Shown: positions 1 through 8,210 of the stretch, piece by piece | Layout: each line of letters begins with the position of its first letter | Position numbering within the stretch: position 1 is the stretch's first letter | Assembly: GCA_965240325.2 (NCBI GenBank) | Contig: OZ260671.1 | Location: 1 to 64,000 of the forward strand | Reading direction: 5' to 3' | DNA length: 64,000 bases | Origin: Rebecca billardiae RCC1528 | Lineage: Eukaryota > Haptophyta | The notes under the pieces: model-generated | What the model was told of the DNA's origin: nothing | Databases searched by the model: none | The model's input: the letters and a program-made list of their open reading frames with translations, nothing else | Program-made: the position numbers and the translations under genes

Positions 1-428
1 CCTGAAGTGATTTGTACACCTTGGAAACCACCCCCAACGTCACCGTTTAGGATTTCTTGACCTACAATAGGCCAAACAATTTGCGCACTTGGTTTAATAC
101 CAGTAGGATTTGATAACCAAGCTGAGTAGTTCGAAAAACGTGCTCCGTGGAAATAAGCTCCACTAATCCAAAGGAATATGATTGAAAGTTGCCCAAAGTG
201 AGCACTGAAGATCTTTCTAGAAACATCTTCTAGTGAGTTTGTTTGTGCATCAAAATCGTGAGCATCCGCGTGTAAATTCCAAATCCAAGTAGTTGTTTTT
301 GGACCTTTTGCTAGAGAGCGTGAAAAATGTCCAGGTTGCCCCCATTTTTGGAAAGAAGTTACAACAGGATTTTCCTCTGTGGAAACTTTGACTGTTTTAA
401 CGTCTTGCTCAGTTGAGCTAAATATCAT
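1..428 (-). CDS. psaA: Photosystem I P700 apoprotein A1, N-terminal part (runs off the window)
   Basis: This is the first ~142 codons of PsaA, one of the two large chlorophyll-binding core proteins of photosystem I in the thylakoid membrane. The ATG is at 428-426, with a Shine-Dalgarno-like GGGAG just upstream. The protein starts [17 protein letters not shown] and then contains [11 protein letters not shown] and [11 protein letters not shown], which are PsaA-type rather than PsaB-type N-terminal sequences. Full-length PsaA is about 750 residues, so most of the gene, and probably psaB after it, lies outside the left edge. The reading frame is open to position 1. Identification is confident; only completeness cannot be judged. 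Confidence 0.95.
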   Translation of the reverse strand, partial: MIFSSTEQDVKTVKVSTEENPVVTSFQKWGQPGHFSRSLAKGPKTTTWIWNLHADAHDFDAQTNSLEDVSRKIFSAHFGQLSIIFLWISGAYFHGARFSNYSAWLSNPTGIKPSAQIVWPIVGQEILNGDVGGGFQGVQITS

Positions 429-785
429 TGATATTCTCCCATCTAAAGATAAATAAATAAAATCTTCTAATCTAGTTTAATTTAAAAGATAACAAGTAAA
501 TAGTTACTTTAATTATACTAGATAATCTAACTTAATTTTATTAACACGCATACTTAATTTTAAATTCGAAAATAATTACTTTTCCTTATTTAAAAATTTT
601 TCTTTCGTGCTAAAGTTTTTTTTATGTATAAATAAGTTTTCAAGAAGATTTTCTGTACTTTTTTATATCATAGTAATATTTATTGTAGCTATTTATTTCA
701 TTAAATTTTCTTTTTCAAAAAACAAATATTTTTTCTTTTAAGTTGAGATTTTTTCAATTTTCTATTAGAATAAAATCATATTTAA
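429..785. other. AT-rich intergenic region between psaA and trnG
   Basis: This 357-base gap is strongly A+T rich. It must contain the psaA promoter and 5' leader (psaA reads leftward) and the upstream region of trnG-GCC (reading rightward). I see no ORF of credible length, no tRNA-like fold and no clear hairpin. No canonical -35/-10 pair stands out from the A+T background. Confidence 0.6.
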
Positions 786-857
786 GCGGGTATAGCTCAG
801 TGGTAGAGCATAACCTTGCCAAGGTTGGTGCCGCGCGTTCGAATCGCGTTACCCGCT
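786..857 (+). tRNA. trnG-GCC: tRNA-Gly (GCC)
   Basis: Full cloverleaf: acceptor GCGGGTA pairs with TACCCGC, the anticodon loop TTGCCAA gives GCC, and the T loop has the TTCGAAT motif. No CCA is encoded. It is one of two glycine tRNAs in the window; the other has anticodon UCC at 20.7 kb. Confidence 0.96.
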
Positions 858-920
858 TTTATTGCATTATTGAGAAATAGTTCTATCTAAATAGAAATTA
901 ATTCCTCCTTTAGTTTTTAT

Positions 921-992
921 TTGGGATACTAGGATTTGAACCTAGGAATAACGGAGTCAAAGTCCGCTGCCTTACCGCTTGGCGATACCCCA
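921..992 (-). tRNA. trnQ-UUG: tRNA-Gln (UUG)
   Basis: On the minus strand, TGGGGTA pairs with TATCCCA (one G-U pair), the anticodon loop CTTTGAC gives UUG, and the T loop is TTCAAAT. It lies downstream of psbA and reads in the same direction, separated from it by a strong hairpin. Confidence 0.96.
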
Positions 993-1057
993 ATTTAGAT
1001 TATAAATATATGATAGTACGAAACTTAAAAGTTTTCAAGCTTTTTATAAAAAAAAAA

Positions 1058-1090
1058 AGGCCCGTTATCTTAAAGATAACGGACCTTTTT
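1058..1090 (-). terminator. psbA intrinsic terminator
   Basis: Read on the psbA strand, a near-perfect hairpin (GGTCCGTTATCTT pairing with AAGATAACGGGCC) lies about 40 bases after the psbA stop and is followed by a run of T residues. This is a typical rho-independent-like end for a very highly expressed gene. It would also insulate psbA from trnQ. Confidence 0.85.
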
Positions 1091-1126
1091 AGCTTTTCAG
1101 ATTCAGGTAAAAACCTTAATCCCTAA

Positions 1127-2209
1127 TTACGCAGCGATAGCTGGAGCAACTAGAGCAACTGGCATAGACTCAGCAGAAGCTAGATCTAGTGGGAAGTTGT
1201 GAGCGTTACGCTCGTGCATTACTTCCATACCAAGGTTTGAACGGTTTAGTACGTCAGCCCAAGTGTTGATTACACGACCTTGTGAATCAATTACTGATTG
1301 GTTGAAGTTGAATCCGTTTAGGTTGAACGCCATTGTAGAAACACCTAGTGCAGTTAACCAAATTCCTAGTACTGGCCATAGACCAAGGAAGAAGTGAAGA
1401 GCACGAGAGTTGTTGAATGAAGCGTATTGGAAGATTAGACGACCAAAGTAACCGTGTGCAGCTACAATGTTGTAAGTCTCTTCTTCTTGACCGAACTTGT
1501 ATCCGTAGTTAGCTGATTCGTTCTCAGTAGTCTCACGAATTAGTGAAGAAGTTACAAGAGAACCGTGCATAGCAGAGAATAGAGATCCACCGAATACACC
1601 AGCAACACCAGCCATGTGGAATGGGTGCATTAGGATGTTGTGCTCAGCTTGGAATACAAGCATGAAGTTGAAAGTACCAGAGATACCTAGAGGCATACCA
1701 TCAGAGAAAGAACCTTGTCCGATTGGGTAAACGATGAATACTGCAGCAGCAGCAGCTACAGGAGCTGAGAATGCAACACAGATCCAAGGACGCATACCTA
1801 GACGGTAAGAAAGTTCCCACTCACGTCCGATGTAAGCACATACTCCGATGAAGAAGTGGAATACTACAAGTTGGTAAGGACCACCGTTGTATAGCCACTC
1901 ATCAAGTGAAGCAGCTTCCCAGATTGGGTAGAAGTGAACACCGATAGCGTTTGATGAAGGTACTACAGCACCAGAAATGATGTTGTTTCCGTAAAGAAGA
2001 GATCCAGCAACTGGCTCACGAATACCATCGATATCAACTGGAGGTGCAGCGATGAAAGCGATGATGTAGCAAGAGATTGCAGTAAGTAGAGTAGGGATCA
2101 TAAGACATCCGAACCATCCGATGTATAGACGGTTGTCAGTAGAAGTGATCCATGAGCAGAATTGCTCCCAGAAGCTTACGTTAGTACGACGTTGTAGAGT
2201 TGTAGTCAT
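1127..2209 (-). CDS. psbA: Photosystem II reaction-centre protein D1
   Basis: D1 binds the P680 chlorophylls, pheophytin, QB, the non-haem iron and most ligands of the Mn4Ca oxygen-evolving cluster. The product has 360 residues, the normal length. It carries the conserved C-terminal region [12 protein letters not shown] with a short extension after DLA that is cleaved by the CtpA protease to form mature D1. The start is supported by AGGA about 12 bases upstream. Codons favour CTA, AAC and TTC, as in other highly expressed genes here. The gene is monocistronic, with its own terminator. A small hairpin in the leader (2256-2270) may take part in translational control. Confidence 0.99.
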   Translation of the reverse strand: MTTTLQRRTNVSFWEQFCSWITSTDNRLYIGWFGCLMIPTLLTAISCYIIAFIAAPPVDIDGIREPVAGSLLYGNNIISGAVVPSSNAIGVHFYPIWEAASLDEWLYNGGPYQLVVFHFFIGVCAYIGREWELSYRLGMRPWICVAFSAPVAAAAAVFIVYPIGQGSFSDGMPLGISGTFNFMLVFQAEHNILMHPFHMAGVAGVFGGSLFSAMHGSLVTSSLIRETTENESANYGYKFGQEEETYNIVAAHGYFGRLIFQYASFNNSRALHFFLGLWPVLGIWLTALGVSTMAFNLNGFNFNQSVIDSQGRVINTWADVLNRSNLGMEVMHERNAHNFPLDLASAESMPVALVAPAIAA

Positions 2210-2255
2210 TTTTATTTTTTCCTTTATTTTTTTTATAAATTTTTATTTTTCTTTC

Positions 2256-2270
2256 CAGACATCTTGTCTG
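2256..2270 (-). promoter_or_regulatory. Small hairpin in the psbA 5' leader
   Basis: CAGACA and TGTCTG form a perfect 6-bp stem with a 3-base loop, about 47-61 bases upstream of the psbA start codon. In other plastids, psbA leaders contain stem-loops bound by translational activators. A role here is only inferred from position and symmetry. Confidence 0.4.
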
Positions 2271-2465
2271 TTAATTTTGATTATGGTGTGTTCAACAATA
2301 AAAATCTATAACTTTTTTATTCTATAAAAGTAACTTTAAAGTAAAGCGCGTTTTTTCCCATAAAATAAACCATAATTTTAAATTTCTGCTCCCTGTTAAT
2401 GTTTTTTTATTGACTAAAAATTTATTTTCGCTTATCATTTATTCCTAATAGTTATATGTTTCTTA

Positions 2466-2538
2466 GGGCTCATCGTCTAAGGGATTAGGACAGAGACCTT
2501 CTAAGTCTCTAATGTAGGTTCGAATCCTACTGAGCCTG
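2466..2538 (+). tRNA. trnR-UCU: tRNA-Arg (UCU)
   Basis: GGGCTCA pairs with TGAGCCT, GAGAC/GTCTC forms the anticodon stem, and the loop CTTCTAA gives UCU. The T loop is TTCGAAT. It reads away from psbA and toward chlI, which is convergent. Confidence 0.95.
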
Positions 2539-2601
2539 TTTATACTTTTCCTTATTTTTAAAAAACTTAGATTAAAATTGATATTTAACCTAAGTTTTTT
2601 A

Positions 2602-3663
2602 CTATTTTTCTATTTCGAACACTTCTTCAAAAACACCTTTTACTTTATCACCAGAGTCAATTGATTCTAAAGGGTCTTTTCTTAGTCTGTGTCTTAAACA
2701 AAGTGTAATTACTTGAGCAATATCATCAACAGTTACTTCTGTGCGGCCGTTAAAAGCTGCTGCAGTTTTTGATGCTCTGTTTACAACAATGTCACCTCGT
2801 AGACCATCTACATCTAGTTCAGAGCATACTTGTGAAATTTTGATACGTAGATCGTCATCAATTGTTACCTTTGGTAATAATTCTTTTGCATTTAGAATTT
2901 TATTACGTAACTCTTGTTGTTTCTCTTCATAAGTCTTTAAACACTCTTCTGGATTTGCATCAAAATCGATTCTTTGTTGCACAATCTCAACTCTTAGCTT
3001 AGGGTCAAGTATTGTTCTAATTTCGGCGTGCATTCCAAATCTATCTAATAGTTGTGGTCTTAATTCCCCCTCTTCCGGGTTTCCTGACCCAACTAATACA
3101 AATTGTGCGGGGTGTTTAATTGAAATACCTTCACGTTCAACTGTGTTCCAACCTGAGGCAGCAGAGTCTAAAAGTACATCTACTAGGTGGTCGTCTAAAA
3201 GGTTTACCTCATCTACGTATAAAAGCCCTCGGTTTGCCTTTGCTAAAAGCCCTGGCTCGAATGATTTTACACCTTCTGTTAATGCCTTTTCGATGTCAAT
3301 TGTTCCACATACACGGTCTTCTGTTGCACCTAGTGGTAAATCGATCATCGGAACTTGCTTTTTCGATGCAGATAGTGATTCACCCTTCTCAAACATTTCA
3401 CGCACAGAATCACTCATATATTCAGGGTCTGTTGGTGATGAGTTAAATGGATCATCTGAAACAACATCGATGTCTGGTAGAATATCAACAAGTGCACGAA
3501 TCGTTGTCGATTTTCCAGTACCTCGATCTCCCATAATCATTACACCACCAATTTTGGGGTCAATAACGTTTAAAATCAAAGCTAATTTCATTTCACTTTG
3601 ACCAATAATTCCTGTAAAAGGATAAACACGTCGCTTCTCTTTTTTCTGAGCAGTTTCTACCAT
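2602..3663 (-). CDS. chlI: Magnesium chelatase ATPase subunit I
   Basis: ChlI is the AAA+ motor subunit of Mg-chelatase, which inserts Mg2+ into protoporphyrin IX in the first committed step of chlorophyll synthesis. The 353-residue product is of normal size. It has a Walker A motif GDRGTGKST at residues 45-53, a Walker B-type LLYVDEVNLLDD, and the family's GSGNPEEGELRPQLLDRFG segment with the arginine finger. ChlD and ChlH are nuclear-encoded in most algae with this arrangement and are not in the window. petM, petN and trnS lie upstream on the same strand and may be co-transcribed. Confidence 0.98.
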   Translation of the reverse strand: MVETAQKKEKRRVYPFTGIIGQSEMKLALILNVIDPKIGGVMIMGDRGTGKSTTIRALVDILPDIDVVSDDPFNSSPTDPEYMSDSVREMFEKGESLSASKKQVPMIDLPLGATEDRVCGTIDIEKALTEGVKSFEPGLLAKANRGLLYVDEVNLLDDHLVDVLLDSAASGWNTVEREGISIKHPAQFVLVGSGNPEEGELRPQLLDRFGMHAEIRTILDPKLRVEIVQQRIDFDANPEECLKTYEEKQQELRNKILNAKELLPKVTIDDDLRIKISQVCSELDVDGLRGDIVVNRASKTAAAFNGRTEVTVDDIAQVITLCLRHRLRKDPLESIDSGDKVKGVFEEVFEIEK

Positions 3664-3714
3664 AGTTACTAATTTTTTTAATACTTATTTTAGGCTTACT
3701 TTGCGTTTAATTCT

Positions 3715-3807
3715 TTAGTTTTGAACTTTTAAAAGAACAAACCCAACCGCTAAACCTATTAAAGTAATAGAAAACATTGTGGCTGCCACTTCAAAAATTT
3801 CGTTCAT
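3715..3807 (-). CDS. petM: Cytochrome b6f complex subunit VII (PetM)
   Basis: A 30-residue protein, MNEIFEVAATMFSITLIGLA followed by VGFVLLKVQN, with one transmembrane helix. The G-x-A-x-GF-x-LLKVQ ending is characteristic of PetM, a small peripheral helix of the cytochrome b6f complex. A GGAG-type ribosome-binding site (from TTTTTTCTCCTGC on the other strand) precedes the ATG. It lies between petN and chlI on the same strand. Short length limits certainty a little, but the motif and the neighbouring petN agree. Confidence 0.85.
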   Translation of the reverse strand: MNEIFEVAATMFSITLIGLAVGFVLLKVQN

Positions 3808-3853
3808 TTTTTCTCCTGCTCTTTAGCTTTTTATATTGAATTTATTTAATATA

Positions 3854-3943
3854 TTAGAAACCGTTTCTTCCCCAAACAACTAATGCTAAAGAAATACTAA
3901 ACATAGCCATTAAAGATGACCAACCTAATGTTAAAATATCCAT
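3854..3943 (-). CDS. petN: Cytochrome b6f complex subunit VIII (PetN)
   Basis: A 29-residue single-helix protein beginning [12 protein letters not shown] and ending [11 protein letters not shown]. The VVWGRNGF ending is essentially invariant in PetN, which is required for stability of the cytochrome b6f complex. Length matches the family. The gene is 46 bases upstream of petM on the same strand, so two small b6f subunits are made together. Confidence 0.95.
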   Translation of the reverse strand: MDILTLGWSSLMAMFSISLALVVWGRNGF

Positions 3944-4054
3944 CTGATTCCCTTAATAATCAAAAATTAACCTAATTATAACTAAATAATAGGCTCGTTT
4001 TTCATTTTATCATTAATTTTTGTTTAATACTGCCTTATTTTTGTTTATATTTCT

Positions 4055-4142
4055 AGGAGAGAAGGGGATTCGAACCCCTGGTACAAATAAATTGTACGTC
4101 AGATTAGCAATCTGAAGCTTTCAACCACTCAGCCACCTCTCC
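4055..4142 (-). tRNA. trnS-GCU: tRNA-Ser (GCU)
   Basis: A class II tRNA. GGAGAGG pairs with TCTCTCC, the anticodon loop gives GCU, a long variable arm is closed by GTACAA/TTGTAC, and the T arm is GGGG/CCCC with loop TTCGAAT. The discriminator base is U, where bacterial-type serine tRNAs usually have G. The second serine tRNA of this window shows the same. Confidence 0.95.
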
Positions 4143-4212
4143 AAAAATTTTAAATCTACTAAATTCTATTCTACCAATTATTTCATTGAGTAAGTACCCT
4201 GAAATAAAATAC

Positions 4213-4428
4213 TTATTGGTATTGGATGAATAAATATACAGTTAACAAGATAAAAATTAAAAATAAAAAAATTATAATTTTATCAATCCTCTTTTCTGCA
4301 TCCTCTTCTTTGTATTGAGATTCTTGAATTATTGCACCAACACTTTCTACATTCGGTTCTCGCAATATTATTATACCGATTAAGACGGTAGATACAATAA
4401 TCCAAATTATTGTAGAAATATTTTTCAT
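4213..4428 (-). CDS. secG: Probable SecG-like subunit of the Sec translocase (Ycf47-like)
   Basis: A 71-residue membrane protein. One hydrophobic helix lies at about residues 5-23, followed by a charged, mostly acidic loop (REPNVESVG to EEDAEKRID) and a second helix at about 50-68. Two helices joined by a short loop in 70-80 residues is the architecture of SecG/Ycf47, the third subunit of the SecYEG channel. secY and secA are both in this window, so a SecG is expected in the same plastid. Sequence identity to known SecG is weak by eye, so the name rests on size, topology and context. It lies 27 bases downstream of rps14 on the same strand. Confidence 0.55.
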   Translation of the reverse strand: MKNISTIIWIIVSTVLIGIIILREPNVESVGAIIQESQYKEEDAEKRIDKIIIFLFLIFILLTVYLFIQYQ

Positions 4429-4455
4429 TTGCCCATGATAAAAAGTTTCTAATAT

Positions 4456-4758
4456 TTACCAGCTTGACTTTGTAACACCCGGTAATAAACCTTCATGCGC
4501 CATTTCACGTAGAACATGTCGAGATAAACCAAAATCGCGATAGTAAGATCTACTTCTTCCAGTTACCCAGCAACGGTTACGCACACGAACTTTTAAACTA
4601 TTTCGTGGTAACTTCTCTAACTTAGCGCTTATTGCAAATTTCTCATCGATATCGCTTGCCGTTTTTAGTTGTTGACGTAAGTCACTTCTTAGAGAGGCGT
4701 ATTTTTTTGAGAGATTTATACGTTTTTTCTCTCGTTCGATCATATTTTTTTTTGCCAT
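4456..4758 (-). CDS. rps14: Ribosomal protein S14 (uS14)
   Basis: A 100-residue protein with the S14 signature: an N-terminal [13 protein letters not shown], a central [19 protein letters not shown] segment, and the C-terminal block [20 protein letters not shown]. It binds 16S rRNA in the head of the small subunit. It is the zinc-free long form usual in plastids and cyanobacteria. The gene starts 18 bases after ycf39 ends, so the two are probably co-transcribed. Confidence 0.98.
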   Translation of the reverse strand: MAKKNMIEREKKRINLSKKYASLRSDLRQQLKTASDIDEKFAISAKLEKLPRNSLKVRVRNRCWVTGRSRSYYRDFGLSRHVLREMAHEGLLPGVTKSSW

Positions 4759-4776
4759 ATTTTTGTCCTTTGAGTA

Positions 4777-5709
4777 TTAAAAAATAGGAGCTTCACTCGC
4801 TTGTTTTATATTTAATTCTTTTAATTTCTTTAACATCACGCTAAAGTATTCTTTTAAAAAAGATTCTAGTGTGTTAAAGTTCTGTTCTCCTGGGGCGCTT
4901 GGATAATCTTCATCTGTAACTTCGCTATTCAAGTCAACCAATGTTAACTGTTCGGCTAGTGACCAAGACCATAGCGATAGGCGGAAAAAAGAAGCTAAGG
5001 CTTGTAATATACCATTTGGTGTATATAATATTTTTGCTGTTTGCCCTGAAAACTTTTCGCATAGCTTTATTATCTCTTGAGGGCTCCATTTTTCATTCGT
5101 TAACAAAGGTATTCTTTTATTTTCAAATGACTCAGATGATAAATTTTCTACAATACTTGTTGCAATGTCTTGGGCATCAATATACATCATTTTCTTTTCA
5201 GCCTTTGGAACGACAATTGTTTGTTTATCAAGAATAGAAACTGCATATTGGCTAATAACACCTTGAAATAAACTAGGTAAATAGAAAATAGTGTAGCCTA
5301 TACCTGAATCTATTAGTTCCTTCTCAAACCTTAACTTCAGCTCCATTAACGGTATAGATTCTTTCTTATGACCATTTAGAATTGATAAGAAAATGTATTT
5401 CTTTATTTTTGCAATTTTTGCTACTTCGAGTAAATTTTTCTTTCCTACCCAATCAATTTTCTCTAACGTTAAGAATTCGTATGGGCGTGTTGTTGAAGCA
5501 TCAATAATACAAGTTACACCTTTTAATGCATTTGGTAAACTTTGTGCTATCGATAAGTCACCATAGGCAATTTCAGCTCCCCATTCTTTTAGAAAGCTCG
5601 CTTTTCTTAAATTCCTAACAAGGCATTTCACTTTATAGCCTCGTCCAAGAGCCGTTTTAGCGATTTGTCTTCCTATAGTTCCTGTAGCTCCAATAATAAG
5701 TAAGCTCAT
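4777..5709 (-). CDS. ycf39: Ycf39, NmrA-like atypical short-chain dehydrogenase
   Basis: The 310-residue product has an N-terminal Rossmann nucleotide-binding motif GATGTIG at residues 7-13 and the NmrA-like arrangement of the Ycf39 family. In cyanobacteria Ycf39 works with high-light-inducible proteins to deliver chlorophyll to newly made D1 during PSII assembly. That role is family knowledge, not visible here. Length and start match red-lineage plastid homologues. It is followed closely by rps14 on the same strand. Confidence 0.95.
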   Translation of the reverse strand: MSLLIIGATGTIGRQIAKTALGRGYKVKCLVRNLRKASFLKEWGAEIAYGDLSIAQSLPNALKGVTCIIDASTTRPYEFLTLEKIDWVGKKNLLEVAKIAKIKKYIFLSILNGHKKESIPLMELKLRFEKELIDSGIGYTIFYLPSLFQGVISQYAVSILDKQTIVVPKAEKKMMYIDAQDIATSIVENLSSESFENKRIPLLTNEKWSPQEIIKLCEKFSGQTAKILYTPNGILQALASFFRLSLWSWSLAEQLTLVDLNSEVTDEDYPSAPGEQNFNTLESFLKEYFSVMLKKLKELNIKQASEAPIF

Positions 5710-5978
5710 ATTAGATTTTGATATTATAAATTAAGCTATTTTTGACCTAGTACGCTTTAAATAAAAAAAAGCCAGCTTTTGGCAATTTTTTAATGACTAC
5801 AATAAAATGCTAAAATGTAGTTTTTTATTTTATGGCTTTAAGATCTACTTTTTTTTGTAGGCTTTTGCTTTTTTAGACTAAAACTATAAATTACGTAACC
5901 TAAATTATGATTTTTTGATTTTATCAATAAATAGCTTATTAGCACAAATATAAATTTTTTGCTCTCTTTACTTTAGGC

Positions 5979-6779
5979 TTATGTACGTTGGCGTTTGAAG
6001 AATAACCTTTTTATCCAACTAGCTTCTAAATCTAAGAACGGTATGTTTTCACCTTGAATACGTTTGGCTATATCTTTTAAAGATTGTGATATTAATGATT
6101 TACCCTGGTCTCTTACTATTGGTTCACCTCGGTTCGTAGAAATAATAATATTTTTATCATCCGGAATAACCCCAATAATATTTGTTGATAGAATATCAAC
6201 AATATCGTCCACAGAAATCATGTTGTTTCTTTGAACCATTTCTGGTCTAACACGATTTATCACTAAGTTAATGTTCTCTTGCTTGATATTTTTTGATAGT
6301 AATAAACCAATTACTTTATCAGCGTCTCGGATTGATGCTAATTCTGGTGTGATTACAACTAGCGCTTCAGTTGCAGTTTTAATAGCTATCTTAAAACCTT
6401 CTTCAATTCCTGCTGGTGAGTCGATCAAAATGTAATCAAAATTAGGGCTTAGCTTTTTAGCGATACTTTCTATTTCTTCTTCACTAACTGTCCTTTCATC
6501 TTTACCTCGCGTTAGTGATAATAAAAGTAAATCCCCATCTGTCTGTTTATCACGGACTAATGTTTGCTCGATAGTACATTTTTCATCTAAAAAATCAAAA
6601 CAGTTAAACACAATACGATTTTCAAGCCCTAACATTAGGTCTAAATTTCTTAAACCTGTATCAGCATCTATCAGCAGAACTTTAGAACCTAACTCGCTTA
6701 AGCAAACTCCTAAATTAGCTGTGACCATTGTTTTACCAACTCCACCTTTACCAGAAGTAACTACTATAGTACGGGCCAT
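5979..6779 (-). CDS. minD: Septum-site determining ATPase MinD
   Basis: MinD is a membrane-cycling ATPase that positions the FtsZ ring, here for plastid division. The 266-residue protein has the deviant Walker A GKGGVGKT at residues 10-17, the LLIDADTGLRNLDLMLGLE block, and a Walker B-like YILIDSPAGIE. The C-terminus LEASWIKRLFFKRQRT is a basic amphipathic helix of the kind MinD uses to bind membranes, so it looks functional. Its usual partner minE does not follow it: the 269 bases downstream (5710-5978) hold no credible ORF. It could be elsewhere in the plastid or in the nucleus. Confidence 0.97.
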   Translation of the reverse strand: MARTIVVTSGKGGVGKTMVTANLGVCLSELGSKVLLIDADTGLRNLDLMLGLENRIVFNCFDFLDEKCTIEQTLVRDKQTDGDLLLLSLTRGKDERTVSEEEIESIAKKLSPNFDYILIDSPAGIEEGFKIAIKTATEALVVITPELASIRDADKVIGLLLSKNIKQENINLVINRVRPEMVQRNNMISVDDIVDILSTNIIGVIPDDKNIIISTNRGEPIVRDQGKSLISQSLKDIAKRIQGENIPFLDLEASWIKRLFFKRQRT

Positions 6780-6852
6780 ATATTTTGTTTTAACCTTTTT
6801 GGTGAATGTTGAAATTTATTTCATTTAAGTATAAAACAATACTTAATTTCGT

Positions 6853-7044
6853 TTATCCTTCACGTTTTACGTAAGGCATAAAAGATAAAGCACGAGCAAA
6901 TTTTACTTCACGTTGTAGTTTTCTCTGGTCTTGAACGTTAAATTTTGTAACGCGTCGGGGAAGGATTTTTCCTTGCTGTGTTGTGAATTTTTCTAGAGTA
7001 GTTACTTCTTTTTCAATATTACTTTTATCTATTTGAAAACTCAT
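6853..7044 (-). CDS. rps18: Ribosomal protein S18 (bS18)
   Basis: A 63-residue protein with the S18 core LPRRVTKFNVQDQRKLQREV and the ending KFARALSFMPYV. S18 pairs with S6 on the small-subunit platform; rps6 is in this window at 49 kb. It starts 11 bases after rpl33 ends, in the common plastid order rpl33-rps18 on the same strand. Confidence 0.97.
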   Translation of the reverse strand: MSFQIDKSNIEKEVTTLEKFTTQQGKILPRRVTKFNVQDQRKLQREVKFARALSFMPYVKREG

Positions 7045-7055
7045 ATCTATTTTTT

Positions 7056-7226
7056 TTATTTTATTTCTTTAAAAATCTCATGCTTCTTTGTAATAGGACA
7101 ATACTTTTTAAGTTCTAATCTATTAGGTGTGTTCTTTCGGTTTTTAGTGGTCGTATAACGGTATACACCTTCACTTGAGCGAAATTCTAGATTTACTACC
7201 ACTCGGGATGTTTTCTTTTTTGCCAT
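7056..7226 (-). CDS. rpl33: Ribosomal protein L33 (bL33)
   Basis: A 56-residue protein beginning [19 protein letters not shown] and containing [20 protein letters not shown], then YCPITKKH. This matches plastid L33. Only one cysteine remains, so the zinc-binding CxxC pairs of the bacterial zinc form are absent. It is directly upstream of rps18 on the same strand. Confidence 0.95.
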   Translation of the reverse strand: MAKKKTSRVVVNLEFRSSEGVYRYTTTKNRKNTPNRLELKKYCPITKKHEIFKEIK

Positions 7227-7375
7227 TTTTTTAACTTTATTTTTTTATAAGGGATTGGCTTTGTTTTTTTTTTTCAAAATGTTTTTGTGATAGAATAATT
7301 ATAAACTAATAGCAGAAATTTTATCAAAAACTATTATTAAAATTCGATTTATTTATCGATAAAGGAGAAGTTTCG

Positions 7376-7495
7376 ATGACACCTTCGCTACAAGCATTAA
7401 TTAATAGTGTGCTTCTTGGTCTTTTCGTTGTAGTAATACCAATTAGCGCAGCTTTAATCTTCGTAAGCAACAAAGACAAAATTGTTCGTAACTAA
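7376..7495 (+). CDS. psbX: Photosystem II protein PsbX
   Basis: A 39-residue single-helix protein, MTPSLQALINSVLLGLFVVV then IPISAALIFVSNKDKIVRN. The MTPSL start and the IP-x-x-x-ALIFVS-x-KD ending are diagnostic of PsbX, a small PSII subunit near cytochrome b559 and the quinone channel. A strong Shine-Dalgarno AAGGAG lies about 8 bases before the ATG. It stands alone, with its own terminator. Confidence 0.93.
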   Translation: MTPSLQALINSVLLGLFVVVIPISAALIFVSNKDKIVRN

Positions 7496-7519
7496 AATTT
7501 GAGTCTATATTTCAATTTT

Positions 7520-7580
7520 ATTTCTTTCATTGAAACTATGCAACAGTGCTTAGGTCTTAATGAAAGAAATATTTTTTTTT
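7520..7580 (+). terminator. psbX intrinsic terminator
   Basis: ATTTCTTTCATT (7520-7531) and AATGAAAGAAAT (7559-7570) form a perfect 12-bp stem, followed directly by a run of T at 7572-7580. It sits 24 bases after the psbX stop. Confidence 0.8.
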
Positions 7581-7589
7581 ATTTATTAA

Positions 7590-7662
7590 TGGCTCAGGTG
7601 GGATTTGAACCTACGACCTTGGGCTTATGAGTCCCCTGCTCTAACCTCTGAGCTACTGAGCC
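7590..7662 (-). tRNA. trnM-CAU: tRNA-Met (CAU), elongator
   Basis: GGCTCAG pairs fully with CTGAGCC, so the end is closed as in an elongator, unlike the initiator at 63.2 kb. The anticodon loop CTCATAA gives CAU and the T loop is TTCAAAT. The anticodon stem has weak pairs at both ends (A31-G39 and G27-A43), so the fold is slightly irregular. Confidence 0.9.
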
Positions 7663-7729
7663 TTTCTTTATGAAATGATTGTACTAAAACTTTAGGCGTT
7701 TTGTAAAGTAATAAAATTTTCATTTTTTT

Positions 7730-8098
7730 TTATAAATACAGCTTCGTTTCATTTTTTAAGCTTTTTATTTTTTTTGTGTCATCGTATAAAAGAAAATCTA
7801 ACGACTCTCTATTTGGATTTCTAATAACTTTATATAGACTATATAGAATTAATAAACCTAAAGTTTTCTTCTCATTAAAGTTTAATTCTTTGTCTTCATA
7901 TAAATAACTGAACTCATTTAATAAATATATTAATAATTTTTTATTTTTTCTTTCTATTAAAGATATTAAGTTTTTTTTGAAGTTTTCATTTGATAGCAAC
8001 TCTGTTACTTCATGTAATTTAAAGCTTTTCTTTCCCTTTTGTTGTTCTTTTTCTAAGATAATAAAAACACAAATTAACGCATCTTTTACTTTAATCAT
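7730..8098 (-). CDS. Unrecognised 122-residue protein
   Basis: I do not recognise this protein. It is 122 residues and lysine-rich, looks mostly helical, and has no signal peptide, cysteine pair, Walker motif or clear transmembrane helix. Hydrophobic stretches such as ALICVFIIL and TLGLLILYSLYKVI look like amphipathic or core helices. Codons are A+T-rich and TTA-dominated, like the low-expression genes here. It lies alone between trnM and chlL and is transcribed divergently from the chlLNB cluster with 112 bases between them. It may be a fast-evolving known ycf or a lineage-specific gene. Being open for 123 codons in A+T-rich DNA makes it a likely real gene, but not a certain one. Confidence 0.6.
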   Translation of the reverse strand: MIKVKDALICVFIILEKEQQKGKKSFKLHEVTELLSNENFKKNLISLIERKNKKLLIYLLNEFSYLYEDKELNFNEKKTLGLLILYSLYKVIRNPNRESLDFLLYDDTKKIKSLKNETKLYL

Positions 8099-8210
8099 TT
8101 ATTTTTTTATATTTTATATTTTTTTCTGTTAGAATAAAACATATATTTATCTAAATATTATATTTTTGGATAAAAAACTAATTAAATTTTTAATTTAGTG
8201 AGCTTTATTT

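Noticed and set aside
2121-2327. ORF of 68 codons overlapping the psbA start on the opposite strand
   Set aside because: It is antisense to psbA and its leader, with no recognisable domain; low-complexity A+T-rich sequence explains it.
3143-3601. 152-codon ORF on the plus strand opposite chlI
   Set aside because: It lies fully antisense to a well-conserved chlI frame and shows no family features; a shadow of chlI codon structure.
5710-5978. Possible minE downstream of minD
   Set aside because: All frames are broken by stops within about 30 codons and no MinE-like sequence appears.
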